Positions 8,018 through 16,302 of a DNA stretch of 64,000 nucleotides are shown one piece after another. This stretch comes from Oerskovia paurometabola (GTDB lineage: Bacteria; Actinomycetota; Actinomycetes; Actinomycetales; Cellulomonadaceae). The notes under the pieces were generated by a model. It worked only from the letters and a program-made list of their open reading frames with translations. It searched no databases and was not told where the DNA came from. The position numbers were made by a program, and so were the translations under genes. Location: positions 1,674,001 to 1,738,000 of the forward strand of contig NZ_JAFBBV010000001.1 of assembly GCF_016907365.1 (NCBI RefSeq), given 5' to 3'. Position 1 is the first letter of the stretch. Each line of letters begins with the position of its first letter.

Positions 8018-9058
8018 GCGGGCCGCGAGCGCCGCGTCGACCGCGGCCTCGAACCGCACGCGTGCCCGACGACGCAGCACCCGCCAGCCCAGCACCGCAC
8101 CCACCAGCAGGGTCGCCAGGGCGAGAGCCGACCACGGCACCGCCCACAGCCGGCCCTCGCCCGTGGCGGGGGCCACGCGGGAGGAGGCGGCGCCGTCGGG
8201 CAGGGTGGTGCTCGCCGTCGTGGCGACGACGGGCGCGAGGGTCACCGACGCCCCGAGCCGCCCGAGGGGCGCGACGCCGCTCACCGTCCCCGTGAGGGTG
8301 AGCGCGTCGCCCGGCAGAAGCTCGGGCAGGTCGCCCAGCGGGACCACCACGCTGCCGACACCGCCCGCGACCGACGCCGAGAGCGGACCCGCCAGGCGCA
8401 CGTTGCCCGTGTTGGTCACCGTGAACGTGAGGTGCGCGTCACCCGTGCCGGCGGGGTTCCACGACCCGGCGTAGTCGGCGTGCACGGCCGTGACGGTCGC
8501 CGACGGAGCGAGGTCTCCTGCGACCCGGACCAGGACGCGCGTGCCGAGGCGTCGGTCGACCGCGACCCCGCCCTCGCCAGCGCCCGTCACGAGCGAGGTC
8601 ACGAGCGCGGCCGTGTGGTCGCCGGGGGTCGCGTCGGCGGGGACCGTCAGCGTGAAGGGGACCGTGGCCCGTTCGCCCGGGCCCACCTCGACGCGCGCAG
8701 CGTCCGCGGTGATCCATGCGCCCAGGTCCACGGACGTCGCGCCCGCGGGCAGGACGTCGAGCGCACCCGTGGGCGAGGTGAAGGCGTCGGCCGCGTAGAC
8801 CGCGAGGTCGAGCGGCACGTCGCCGCGGTTGGTCACGACGAGCTCGTCCGTGATCGTGGCCCCGGGGTCGAGGGCGAGGTCGAACGTCGGGGCCGAGGCG
8901 GGGGCCACGCCCCAGGTCACAGGTGTGCTGCCCGGTGCCGCGCCGTCGGGCGCTTCGAGGGCCCCGGCCGGGGTGGTCGACAGCAGCGCTGCGACCACCC
9001 CGGCGAGGACGGCCGCCGCACCGCGACGACGACGGGAGGACGCGGTGCGACGGTCCAC
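8015..9058 (-). CDS. DUF916-type WxL-interacting cell-surface protein
   Basis: 347 aa. An Arg-rich signal peptide (about residues 1-33) is followed by two Ig-like beta domains. The first contains LDPGATITDELVVTNRGDVPLDLAVYAAD and VEVGPGERATVPFTLTVPADATPGDHTAALV, the pattern of DUF916 proteins. The C-terminus has one membrane helix (about 307-327) and a basic tail. In Firmicutes such proteins bind WxL proteins and peptidoglycan. Here the upstream gene encodes a protein with a WxL-like C-terminus, so the two probably assemble on the wall. Start is GTG at 9058, 6 bases after the upstream stop. Function is inferred from family and context. Confidence 0.78.
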   Translation of the reverse strand: MDRRTASSRRRRGAAAVLAGVVAALLSTTPAGALEAPDGAAPGSTPVTWGVAPASAPTFDLALDPGATITDELVVTNRGDVPLDLAVYAADAFTSPTGALDVLPAGATSVDLGAWITADAARVEVGPGERATVPFTLTVPADATPGDHTAALVTSLVTGAGEGGVAVDRRLGTRVLVRVAGDLAPSATVTAVHADYAGSWNPAGTGDAHLTFTVTNTGNVRLAGPLSASVAGGVGSVVVPLGDLPELLPGDALTLTGTVSGVAPLGRLGASVTLAPVVATTASTTLPDGAASSRVAPATGEGRLWAVPWSALALATLLVGAVLGWRVLRRRARVRFEAAVDAALAAR

Positions 9059-9064
9059 GGCCGG

Positions 9065-11368
9065 TCAGCCGATCGCGGTCAGCGTGAGCGTCGCGGTGTA
9101 CGTGCCCGCGGCGGCGTCGACCGGGAAGCGCAGGTCGAGGTCGGCCCCGAGCACCGCGCTGCCCGGCTCGTGCCCCGCCGCGGCCGAGCCCAGGAGGGCC
9201 GAGTCGGCGAGGCCGTTGCCGCTCACGAGGCCCGAGGCCACGGGGGCGCCCGCGAGCGTCCCGCCGCCCGGCGTCACGAGCGCCGGGGTCCAGCCGAGGT
9301 GCTTGCCGGGCAGCGCGCCCGCGCCCGCGCCGGAACCGCTCGTGAAGTCGTCGACCTGGGCCGAGACGGACCATGCGGGCGCCGTCGCCCGGGTGTCGGT
9401 GACCGTCACGGCGCTCAGCCGCCCGGCGGCCGCGAGGTGGTCGCCCGCGAGCCGTGCGGTTCCGAGGTCCACGACGCGGCTGCCGCCGTCGACCGTCCAC
9501 ACGAACTCGCCCGGCTCGACGGGCGCGGCGGGGACGGTGACCGTGAGGTCGATCCGGCCGTCGTGGGGCTCGGCACCGGGCACGTCGACGCCGTAGAACG
9601 TCGTGGTGCCCGAGATCTCGTTCCCGACCGCGAGCAGCGGGGTGCCCGTGGGCGAGTCGCTCGCGGGGACGAACGTGAGGCCCTCGGGACCCAGGTCGCC
9701 CGCCTCGGCGAGCCGATCGGGCGTCGCCTCGGCGCTCACCGAGAAGTCGCGGTGGTTGACGTAGGACACGTAGGTCGCGCGCGCGGGGTCGGTGACGTCG
9801 AAGACCGCGATGCCGCCCACGCGCTCGAAGCCGATGAACGCGTAGGTGCGACCGCCGACCGCGCCCAGCGCGAGCCCCTCGGGCTCGGGGCCCTTGTCGT
9901 CGCTGCGCCCGTCGAACCCGGACGCGGTGTGGTTCGAGTTGAAGAAGTCGGGGTTGACCGAGGCCACGAGCTGCTCGAACGCGTCGCCCGAGTCGAAGAC
10001 CTGACGGCCGTCGGTCGACCAGATCGAGAACGACCGCGACCCGTAGGAGTACAGCTCGTCGTAGCACGAGCCGTCGGCGCGCAGCCCGCTCGCGGTGCTG
10101 ACGTTGAGCCGGCCCAGGTGGGCGTCCGCGGTGAGGTCGGCGAGCGTCGCCGGGTTGCCGGGCGCGCCGACGAACGTCGAGAACGCGTCGGCGCACAGAC
10201 CCGGGACACCCTTCTTGCCGAGGTCCTTGACGCGCGCGACCTCGGAGTACCCGGCCCAGTCGCGCGAGTCGCCCTCGTTGGCCGTGACGAGGTACGTCGC
10301 GCCGCCCGCCTGGTAGGAGGCGATCGTGTCGGGCTGGTAGAGGCCCTTGACCGGCCACGCGCGGATGTCGATCTTCCCGTCCTTGTCGGACGCGTCGAGG
10401 CCCTTGCCCGCGGCGAGGTGGTCCTGCGTCCCGAGCGGCAGCAGGTCCGTCACGGTCGCGCTCGCGACGTCGACGACCGCGAGCGCGTTCGCCTCCTGGA
10501 CGCTCGCGTAGGCGAGGGTGCCGGTCGCGTCCCACGCGATGTACTCGGGCTCGAGGTTCTCCGACACCGGGCGATCGGGCGTGCCGGTGCCCGCGGCCTC
10601 CCGACCGCCGAACACGCGGACCCCGGCCGGGAGCGGCTTGGCGCCACCCGCCTCGAACGCGTGGAACGTCGCCGTACGGACGTCCGCCTGGGCGGCGCTC
10701 GCGAGGCTCGCGGGCGCCGCGACGATCGAGATCGAGCCCTCGGGGTCGACGCTGTAGTCGTCCGCGGGCTCGCCCTCGTTCGCGACCGCGATGCGCGAGC
10801 CGTCGGGCGAGAACGTCACCATGTCGGGCAGCGCGCCCACGCGCACGGCGCCGAGGATCGCGTTCGCGGGGGCGGCACCCGGCGTGGTCACGGGCGCGGC
10901 GGCGTCGAAGAGGACGAGCCATCCGTCGTCGGTCTTGGTGCTCGACTCGACCGCGGCCACCGCGAGGCCGTCGGGGCGGATCGCGACCGAGTTCACGACG
11001 GCGTCCGCCGCGACGACCGAGCCGTCCGCGGAGGCCGTGCCGCCGACCGCGAGCTCGAACAGCCTGGTCGGTGCCGAGGGGTCCTGGGCGTCGAGCACGT
11101 CGACCTTGCCGGACTGCGCGTTGACGACGAACAGGCGCTTCGAGGCCGCGTGGAACGCGACGATCTCCGCTGCGGACTCGTCGAGCTGGCCCGTCGAGTA
11201 CGTGCCGAGCGGCGAGAGCGTGACGGCAGGGGGGACGGACGGGTCGGGGGCCGCGACGGCCGTGCCGACGCCCCCGAACGTCCCGGCGGCGACCGCGACC
11301 GCGAGGCCGGCGGCCACGACGCCGACCGCCTTCGGGTACGGCAGGCGGGACTGGTGAACCACGCGCAT
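9065..11368 (-). CDS. Choice-of-anchor I family secreted protein with WxL-like C-terminus
   Basis: 767 aa. A Tat/Sec-like signal peptide (about 1-40) ends near TAVAAPD. Residues about 45-560 are a beta-propeller-like choice-of-anchor I region with VSIVAAP-type repeats, DDYSVDPEGSISIV, PDTIASYQAGGATYLVTANEG and FSIWSTDGRQVFDSG. Members are related to the alkaline-phosphatase/phytase-like esterase superfamily. The last ~180 residues resemble a WxL domain, with APAWSVSAQVDDF followed by GWTP and ending in TYTATLTLTAIG. A DUF916 gene follows 6 bases downstream. GAGGAGC precedes the ATG at 11368. Enzymatic activity is unknown; the surface location is well supported. Confidence 0.8.
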   Translation of the reverse strand: MRVVHQSRLPYPKAVGVVAAGLAVAVAAGTFGGVGTAVAAPDPSVPPAVTLSPLGTYSTGQLDESAAEIVAFHAASKRLFVVNAQSGKVDVLDAQDPSAPTRLFELAVGGTASADGSVVAADAVVNSVAIRPDGLAVAAVESSTKTDDGWLVLFDAAAPVTTPGAAPANAILGAVRVGALPDMVTFSPDGSRIAVANEGEPADDYSVDPEGSISIVAAPASLASAAQADVRTATFHAFEAGGAKPLPAGVRVFGGREAAGTGTPDRPVSENLEPEYIAWDATGTLAYASVQEANALAVVDVASATVTDLLPLGTQDHLAAGKGLDASDKDGKIDIRAWPVKGLYQPDTIASYQAGGATYLVTANEGDSRDWAGYSEVARVKDLGKKGVPGLCADAFSTFVGAPGNPATLADLTADAHLGRLNVSTASGLRADGSCYDELYSYGSRSFSIWSTDGRQVFDSGDAFEQLVASVNPDFFNSNHTASGFDGRSDDKGPEPEGLALGAVGGRTYAFIGFERVGGIAVFDVTDPARATYVSYVNHRDFSVSAEATPDRLAEAGDLGPEGLTFVPASDSPTGTPLLAVGNEISGTTTFYGVDVPGAEPHDGRIDLTVTVPAAPVEPGEFVWTVDGGSRVVDLGTARLAGDHLAAAGRLSAVTVTDTRATAPAWSVSAQVDDFTSGSGAGAGALPGKHLGWTPALVTPGGGTLAGAPVASGLVSGNGLADSALLGSAAAGHEPGSAVLGADLDLRFPVDAAAGTYTATLTLTAIG

Positions 11369-11672
11369 TCCGTGCTCCTCGTTCCGATGGCCCTGCAGGG
11401 TGCAGGGCAGACGCTCGGAACCTAGGCCCGGCCGGTGTCGAGCCGGTGAACGGCGGCCGACGGGACGAGGGCCGCCGGATGACCGATGGGGCGTACGCGA
11501 CGAATCCGGCATCCCGGTGCCTAAGGGATGACCCTGGGGCGCCGACCGTGAGCCTGCGACGAGAGGTGGAGGCCGTCGGTCGCGAGGTCCCGCGAGCGGC
11601 GCAGGCGGGCGCGCGCAGGACCCGACCAGGACCCGACGCGTCGGCCCAGGGAGCCTCCGTAGCGTCGATGCC
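11369..11672. other. Intergenic region between divergent surface-protein genes
   Basis: 304 bases between two divergent exported-protein genes. It contains the ribosome binding site of the choice-of-anchor gene near 11375 and an imperfect hairpin, CCCTGCAGGG followed by TGCAGGG (about 11391-11407). No ORF with a good start, RNA gene or clear operator was recognised. Confidence 0.5.
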
Positions 11673-12218
11673 ATGACCACGAACACCACGTCCCCGTCCC
11701 TCGCCCGCCGTTCCCGCACCCTCGCCGTCGTCGCCCTCGGAGGCCTCGCAGCCCTCGCGCTCAGCGCGTGCGGGGGCCTCTCCGAGAGCCTCTCGGAGCG
11801 CAACGACGGCCACACCAAGACCTACGCGTTCGACACCGGCAAGGAGGGCAAGGCCGACGAGGTCGTCCCGGCCTGGGTGCCCGACGACGCCGCGACCGTC
11901 CAGGGGATCTTCCGCACCACGGGCACGGAGCGCCTGCTCACGTACCGGGGGAGCCTCGACGGCCTGCCGGCCGACTGCACGACCGTCTCGGCCGAGAACC
12001 CCCTCACCCCGCAACCCGAGCACGAAGGGTTCACGGCCGAGGACTACCGGACCGAGGCCACGCTGCTGGCCACGTGGTGGCCCGACGGGCAGGAGAGGGC
12101 GAGCACCGTGATGTGCGGCAAGTGGTGGATCTCCGCGGACGGCGAGGACGTGTACGCGTTCACGCCCGAGCTCACGAGGGTCGAGATCGAGGAGCAGCCG
12201 ACCCCGGCGGCGACCTAG
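11673..12218 (+). CDS. Putative lipoprotein of unknown function
   Basis: 181 aa. The signal sequence ends in a lipobox LALSAC with Cys at residue 33, so the mature protein is probably lipid-anchored outside the membrane. Two further Cys near residues 78 and 124 could form a disulfide. No enzymatic motif was recognised. The mature part is Trp/Glu-rich (TLLATWWPDGQ, CGKWWISADG). It stands alone between the surface-protein locus and the kinase gene. Confidence 0.75.
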   Translation: MTTNTTSPSLARRSRTLAVVALGGLAALALSACGGLSESLSERNDGHTKTYAFDTGKEGKADEVVPAWVPDDAATVQGIFRTTGTERLLTYRGSLDGLPADCTTVSAENPLTPQPEHEGFTAEDYRTEATLLATWWPDGQERASTVMCGKWWISADGEDVYAFTPELTRVEIEEQPTPAAT

Positions 12219-12329
12219 GGCCGGCTGCAGGTCGGGTGCGGGTGAGATGCGGTGACCTGCGAGAACACGACAGGACTCGCGGGCGCGCGCTCAGCGGTCC
12301 CGCCCCGCGCGCCGACTACTGTCACCCGG

Positions 12330-13283
12330 ATGGACTCGACACGACGCACTGTCTCGACGCGGCGCACGACCTGGCAGGAGCTCGCACCGCAGGTGCGCGC
12401 GGACGTCGAGGAGATCCTGGGCGGCGAGGTGGTCCTGGCCGAGAGCCAGGCGCACGGGTACTCCCCGGGAAGCGCCGACCGCGTGCGCACCGCTGCGGGC
12501 GACCGGGCCTTCGTCAAGGCCGTGAGCCGCTCGCGCAACGCCGACGCGTACGACATCCACCGCCGCGAGCTCGACGTGCTGCGCCGCCTGCCGGGCGCCG
12601 CGCCCGCCCCCCGGCTCCTGGGCGCGCACGAGTCCGACGAGTGGGTCGCACTCGTGATCGAGGACGTCGACGGCCGCCACCCCGGCCTACCGCCCGAGCG
12701 CCGCGAGCTCATCGCGCTCCTCGGTGCGCTCCTCGAGCAGCCCGTGGTCCGGGACCCCTCGGGCTCCTCGCCGTTCCCCGACGCGACGGCCGAGCTCGCC
12801 CCGTCGTTCGGCGGCTGGATGCGGCTGCGCTCCGACGGTGACCTGTCGGCGCTCCCGGCCTGGGCCGCCAGCCACCTCGACGAGCTCGAGGCGCTCGCGG
12901 CCGGGGCGGCCCGCGCTGCGCACGGCGACCGGCTCGTCCACCTCGACCTCCGGTTCGACAACCTGCTGGTCGACACGTCCGCGCGCGTGTGGGTCGTCGA
13001 CTGGCCGTGGGCCGGGACGGGCGCGCGCTGGATCGACGGCGTGACCCTGCTGCTCGACGCGCGGGTCAACGGCAGCACGGTCGACGTCGACCGGATCACG
13101 GCGACCCACCCGCTGTTCCGGGGGGCCACGCGGGAGGACGTCGACGCGTTCCTCGCGGGCCTCGCCGGGTACTTCTTCGACGCGGCACGTCACCCCGCCC
13201 CGCTGAACATGCCGACCCTGCGCGCGTTCCAGCGACGGCAGGGCGTCGTCGCGATCGAGTGGCTCGAGCAGCGGAGGGCCTGA
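12330..13283 (+). CDS. Aminoglycoside phosphotransferase-like kinase
   Basis: 317 aa from the ATG at 12330. The N-lobe includes GDRAFVKAVS with the ATP-binding Lys. The catalytic loop is HGDRLVHLDLRFDNLLVD (H-x-D-x-R-x-x-N), followed by VWVVDWPWAG carrying the metal-binding Asp. This is the APH/choline-kinase fold; substrates range from antibiotics to small metabolites and none can be assigned. An upstream in-frame GTG at 12252 is unlikely because the family homology begins later and a TACTGT -10-like box lies just before 12330, suggesting a leaderless start. Confidence 0.85.
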   Translation: MDSTRRTVSTRRTTWQELAPQVRADVEEILGGEVVLAESQAHGYSPGSADRVRTAAGDRAFVKAVSRSRNADAYDIHRRELDVLRRLPGAAPAPRLLGAHESDEWVALVIEDVDGRHPGLPPERRELIALLGALLEQPVVRDPSGSSPFPDATAELAPSFGGWMRLRSDGDLSALPAWAASHLDELEALAAGAARAAHGDRLVHLDLRFDNLLVDTSARVWVVDWPWAGTGARWIDGVTLLLDARVNGSTVDVDRITATHPLFRGATREDVDAFLAGLAGYFFDAARHPAPLNMPTLRAFQRRQGVVAIEWLEQRRA

Positions 13284-13335
13284 ACAGCGGGACGGGGCGG
13301 GCCCCGGGCGACGGGGGCAACGCGAGGGGCAGGGG

Positions 13336-13758
13336 TCAGCCGTTCCAAGGGACCTCGACGTCGAGCACCCAGGTGACGCCGAAGCGGTCCGTGAGCATGC
13401 CGTAGAGGGGCGACCACGGGGCCTGGGCGAGGGGGACGAGGACCGTGGCACCGTCGCAGAGCCCGCCCCAGTAGCGGCGGAGCTCGTCGGTGTCCGTGCC
13501 GCGGACGGACACGAAGACCGGGTTGACCCCCGGGTCGTGGCTCGTGTGCGAAGGCACGTCGTAGGCCATGACCCGGAAGCCGGCGTCGGAGGCGACCTGG
13601 CCCCACATGACCTGGTCGGCCTCGGTGGGCTCGGTCACGGCGTGCGCGTCGGCATAGGTCACGGCGGCGAGGTGCCCGCCGAAGACCTCCTGGTAGAAGG
13701 TCAGCGCGTCGCGGGCGGTCCCGCGGAAGTTCAGGTGCGTGGTGGTGGCGACGGTCAT
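13336..13758 (-). CDS. VOC/PhnB-like protein
   Basis: 140 aa. TTHLNFRGTARDALTFYQEVFGG starts the glyoxalase/bleomycin-resistance fold in its PhnB form. GVTWVLDVEVPWNG is the typical C-terminal strand. YADAHAVTEPTEADQVMWGQ matches PhnB-type proteins often paired with YafY-like regulators. Its biochemical role is generally unknown. GAGGAG lies 6 nt before the ATG at 13758. It is divergent from the WYL regulator, with a palindrome between them. Confidence 0.87.
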   Translation of the reverse strand: MTVATTTHLNFRGTARDALTFYQEVFGGHLAAVTYADAHAVTEPTEADQVMWGQVASDAGFRVMAYDVPSHTSHDPGVNPVFVSVRGTDTDELRRYWGGLCDGATVLVPLAQAPWSPLYGMLTDRFGVTWVLDVEVPWNG

Positions 13759-13819
13759 GTCGGCTCCTCGGTCGGTCCGTGCCGGGGCGGGCGCCCCGTC
13801 GAGGACCACTGTGCCGAGC

Positions 13820-13844
13820 CATGAGGTCAGGTTCTGTCCTCATG
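13820..13844. promoter_or_regulatory. 25-bp palindrome, probable operator of the WYL regulator
   Basis: The ends CATGAGG and CCTCATG are perfect inverted repeats, and inside are TCAG and CTGT with two mismatches. It sits in the divergent promoter region of the VOC and regulator genes, ending 9 bases before the regulator start. Such sites are expected for YafY-type autoregulation. Confidence 0.6.
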
Positions 13845-13853
13845 GTTCGTAGC

Positions 13854-14858
13854 ATGGAGGACATGAGCCAGCCCGCCGGTACGGCCCCACGACTGCTCGC
13901 ACTGCTGTCGCTGCTCCAGGCGCGCCGGGACTGGCCCGGCCCGGTGCTCGCCGAGCGCCTGGGCGTCAGCCTCCGGACCGTGCGCCGGGACGTGGACCGC
14001 CTGCGCGACATGGGCTACGAGATCCGTGCCGGTCGCGGGTCCGTGGGCGGGTACCGCCTGGACGCCGGCGCCGAGCTGCCGCCGTTGCTGCTCGACGACG
14101 ACCAGGTCACGGCCATCGCCGTGGCCCTGCAGGCGGTGCCCCTCGCGGCGGCCGGCGTCGAGGACGCCGCGGGACGGGCGCTCTCCACGATCCGCCGCGT
14201 CATGCCGACCCGGTTGCGCACCCGGGTCGACGCGGTGCAGTTCACGACGCTCGCCGACGACGCCTCGGTGCGCGAGGTGGCGACCGACGACCTGGCCTTG
14301 CTGTCGACCGCGATCCGCACCCGCGAGGTCGTCCGCTTCGACTATCTCGGGAGCACGCGGACACCCCAGGAGCACCCTCGGCCGCCGCGGCAGGCCGAAC
14401 CGCACCATCTCGTGGCTGCCCGCGGCCGCTGGTACCTGGTCGCATGGGACCTGGGTGCCGCGGAGTGGCGGATCTTCCGCGTCGACCGCATGGTCCCCCG
14501 CGCGCACACCGGCCCGCGGTTCACGCCGCGCACCGTGCCGGGCGAGGACGTCCAGCAGTTCGTCGCGGCCCGGTTCAAGGGAGGACCCTCGAACGACTGG
14601 CCGTGCCGCGGGAAGGTCGTCGTCGACCTCCCGGCACGGGCCGTCGCGCCGTTCGTCGACGACGGAGTCGTCGAGGACCTGGGGGCCGAGCGTTGCGGCG
14701 TCGAGGTCGGGTCGTGGTCGTGGACGGCCCTGGCCGCACTGCTCGGACGCTTCGGGGCGGACGTGCACGTCGTCGAGCCACCGGAGCTCCGAGCCGCGTT
14801 CGGGGAGCTCGCCGAACGCTTCGCCCGGACGGCCACCTCCGGCGACCCGGGCCGCTGA
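13854..14858 (+). CDS. YafY-like HTH/WYL-domain regulator
   Basis: 334 aa. The N-terminal HTH_11 domain has LLALLSLLQARRDWPGPVLAERLGVSLRTVRRDVDRLRDMGY, then RAGRGSVGGYRL. The middle holds the WYL ligand-binding domain (HHLVAARGRWYLVAWDLGAAEWRIFRVDRM), followed by a WCX-like extension. WYL regulators respond to small nucleic acids or nucleotides in several systems. Here the partner is a divergent VOC protein, a common metabolic pairing. ATG at 13854 or 13863 are both possible; 13863 has GGAGG too close, so 13854 is preferred. Confidence 0.88.
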   Translation: MEDMSQPAGTAPRLLALLSLLQARRDWPGPVLAERLGVSLRTVRRDVDRLRDMGYEIRAGRGSVGGYRLDAGAELPPLLLDDDQVTAIAVALQAVPLAAAGVEDAAGRALSTIRRVMPTRLRTRVDAVQFTTLADDASVREVATDDLALLSTAIRTREVVRFDYLGSTRTPQEHPRPPRQAEPHHLVAARGRWYLVAWDLGAAEWRIFRVDRMVPRAHTGPRFTPRTVPGEDVQQFVAARFKGGPSNDWPCRGKVVVDLPARAVAPFVDDGVVEDLGAERCGVEVGSWSWTALAALLGRFGADVHVVEPPELRAAFGELAERFARTATSGDPGR

Positions 14859-14878
14859 CCCGGCCCGCTGACCCGGGC

Positions 14879-15541
14879 TCAGTCGTCGAAGCCGCGCGCC
14901 CGCAGGGCCTCGCCGAGCGCGTCGGCCTGCCGCATCGCGCCCACGACGAGCGGGACGGCGAAGGCCCGCACGTCGCGCTCGTGACCGCGGGCCCGTTGCG
15001 CGTCACGGACCCGTCCCGCCAGGTCTGCGATCACGGGCACGCTGCGCAGCGCGAGGGCAAGCACGAGCGCGATGCGCCCGACGTCCACACCGACGCGCTC
15101 GAGCGGGGAGAGCCCGCGCTCGATGGCCGCGAGCAGGTCGGAGGCCCGCGTCGTGCAGGTCACGAGGCCCGCGAGCGCCACGAGCACCAGGAGGCGCGTG
15201 CTGAGGACCGCGGCGGACGTGAGGTCCATGAGCCACCACTGGAGCGCGAACACCACGGGCAGGAACAGGCGCAGGGGTCGCACCTGGCCCCACGCGGCCC
15301 GCCACCCGAGGCCCGCGACCGCGTAGAGCCCTGCGACCGCGAGAGCGGCGAGGCCCACGCCCACGGCGTCACGCACGAGCAGCAGGGCCAGCGAGCACGC
15401 CATGAGCGCGGCGAGCTTGGGCCCGGCGGGGGCGCGGTGCAGCGGCGAGCGCCCGACGACGTAGGCACCGGCCGTGCCCGTCGCCGTGCCCGCCGAAGTG
15501 CCCGCCGCCGTGCTCGGCCGGGCCGCGCTCACAGGGGTCAC
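14879..15541 (-). CDS. bioN: ECF transporter T component (probable biotin importer, BioN-like)
   Basis: 220 aa with about five membrane helices. The conserved coupling region near the C-terminus contains RDAQRARGHE and GEALRARGFDD, the A-R-G motifs that contact the ATPases in EcfT proteins. It couples ATP hydrolysis to the S component, here BioY. GTG at 15541 overlaps the ATPase stop by 4 bases. It is the last gene of the bioY operon. Confidence 0.85.
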   Translation of the reverse strand: MTPVSAARPSTAAGTSAGTATGTAGAYVVGRSPLHRAPAGPKLAALMACSLALLLVRDAVGVGLAALAVAGLYAVAGLGWRAAWGQVRPLRLFLPVVFALQWWLMDLTSAAVLSTRLLVLVALAGLVTCTTRASDLLAAIERGLSPLERVGVDVGRIALVLALALRSVPVIADLAGRVRDAQRARGHERDVRAFAVPLVVGAMRQADALGEALRARGFDD

Positions 15542-16302
15542 GGCCGCTCGTCCAGGAGACGGCGGTAGTACGCGACGGCGGGTGCGGGCTCGTCGTCGGC
15601 CACGACCCGGCCCTCGTCGATCACGAGCACGCGGTCGTAGCCCGTCATGAGGTCGAGGTCGTGCGAGACGAGCACGACCTGCTGCGGGATCTCGGCCAGC
15701 AGCGCCGCGACGCGTCGCGTGTTGCGCAGGTCGAGCAGGGTCGTGGGCTCGTCGGCGACGACGAGGCGCGGCGAGGTCACGAGGACCGACGTGAGCGCGA
15801 GGAGCTGCTTCTGGCCGCCCGAGAGCAGGTGCGCGGGGTGGTCGGCGTGGCCGTCGAGGCCGTGGCGCGCGAGCCAGTCCGCGACGAGCCGGTCGCGGCC
15901 GGCGCGGTCGTGGTCGCTGCGTTGGAGCGAGTAGGCGACGTCCTCGGCGACGGTCGGCATGATGATCTGCGCGTCGGGGTCGGAGAACACGAAGCCGACG
16001 CGTCGCCTGACCTGGGCCCCCGAGCGTCGTGTGTCGAGGCCGTCGACCCGCACGGTGCCGCGCGTGGGCAGCACGAGCCCGTTGAGCAGCCGCGCGAGGG
16101 TGCTCTTTCCCGAGCCGTTCGCGCCGACGATCCCGATGCGCCGCTCGCGCAGCTCCGTGGTGACCCCGCGCAGGACGTCGCGCTCGCCCAGGCGCACGTG
16201 CACGTCCTCGAGCCCGACGACGCAGCCCACCTCGGGTGTCGCGGTCGCCGGATCCCGGGCCGGGTTCTCGACGGTCGACCTGTGCATGCGTGCCCCTCTC
16301 AT
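15538..16302 (-). CDS. bioM: ECF transporter ATPase (probable biotin importer, BioM-like)
   Basis: 254 aa ABC ATPase. Walker A is GANGSGKST. The Q-loop area is FVFSDPDAQIIMPTV, with the D-x-x-x-Q typical of ECF ATPases. The signature is LLSGGQKQLLAL, Walker B is LVVADEPTTLLD, and the switch is VSHD. A single ATPase gene is present, as in BioMNY systems. ATG at 16302 overlaps the thiolase stop by 4 bases. A second ATG at 16287 with AGAGGGG before it is also plausible. Confidence 0.88.
   Translation of the reverse strand: MRGARMHRSTVENPARDPATATPEVGCVVGLEDVHVRLGERDVLRGVTTELRERRIGIVGANGSGKSTLARLLNGLVLPTRGTVRVDGLDTRRSGAQVRRRVGFVFSDPDAQIIMPTVAEDVAYSLQRSDHDRAGRDRLVADWLARHGLDGHADHPAHLLSGGQKQLLALTSVLVTSPRLVVADEPTTLLDLRNTRRVAALLAEIPQQVVLVSHDLDLMTGYDRVLVIDEGRVVADDEPAPAVAYYRRLLDERP

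Noticed and set aside
7964..11425. Long plus-strand open frame opposite the surface-protein genes
   Set aside because: Composition is Arg/Val/Gly monotony and has no domain; the minus-strand genes carry signal peptides and family motifs.
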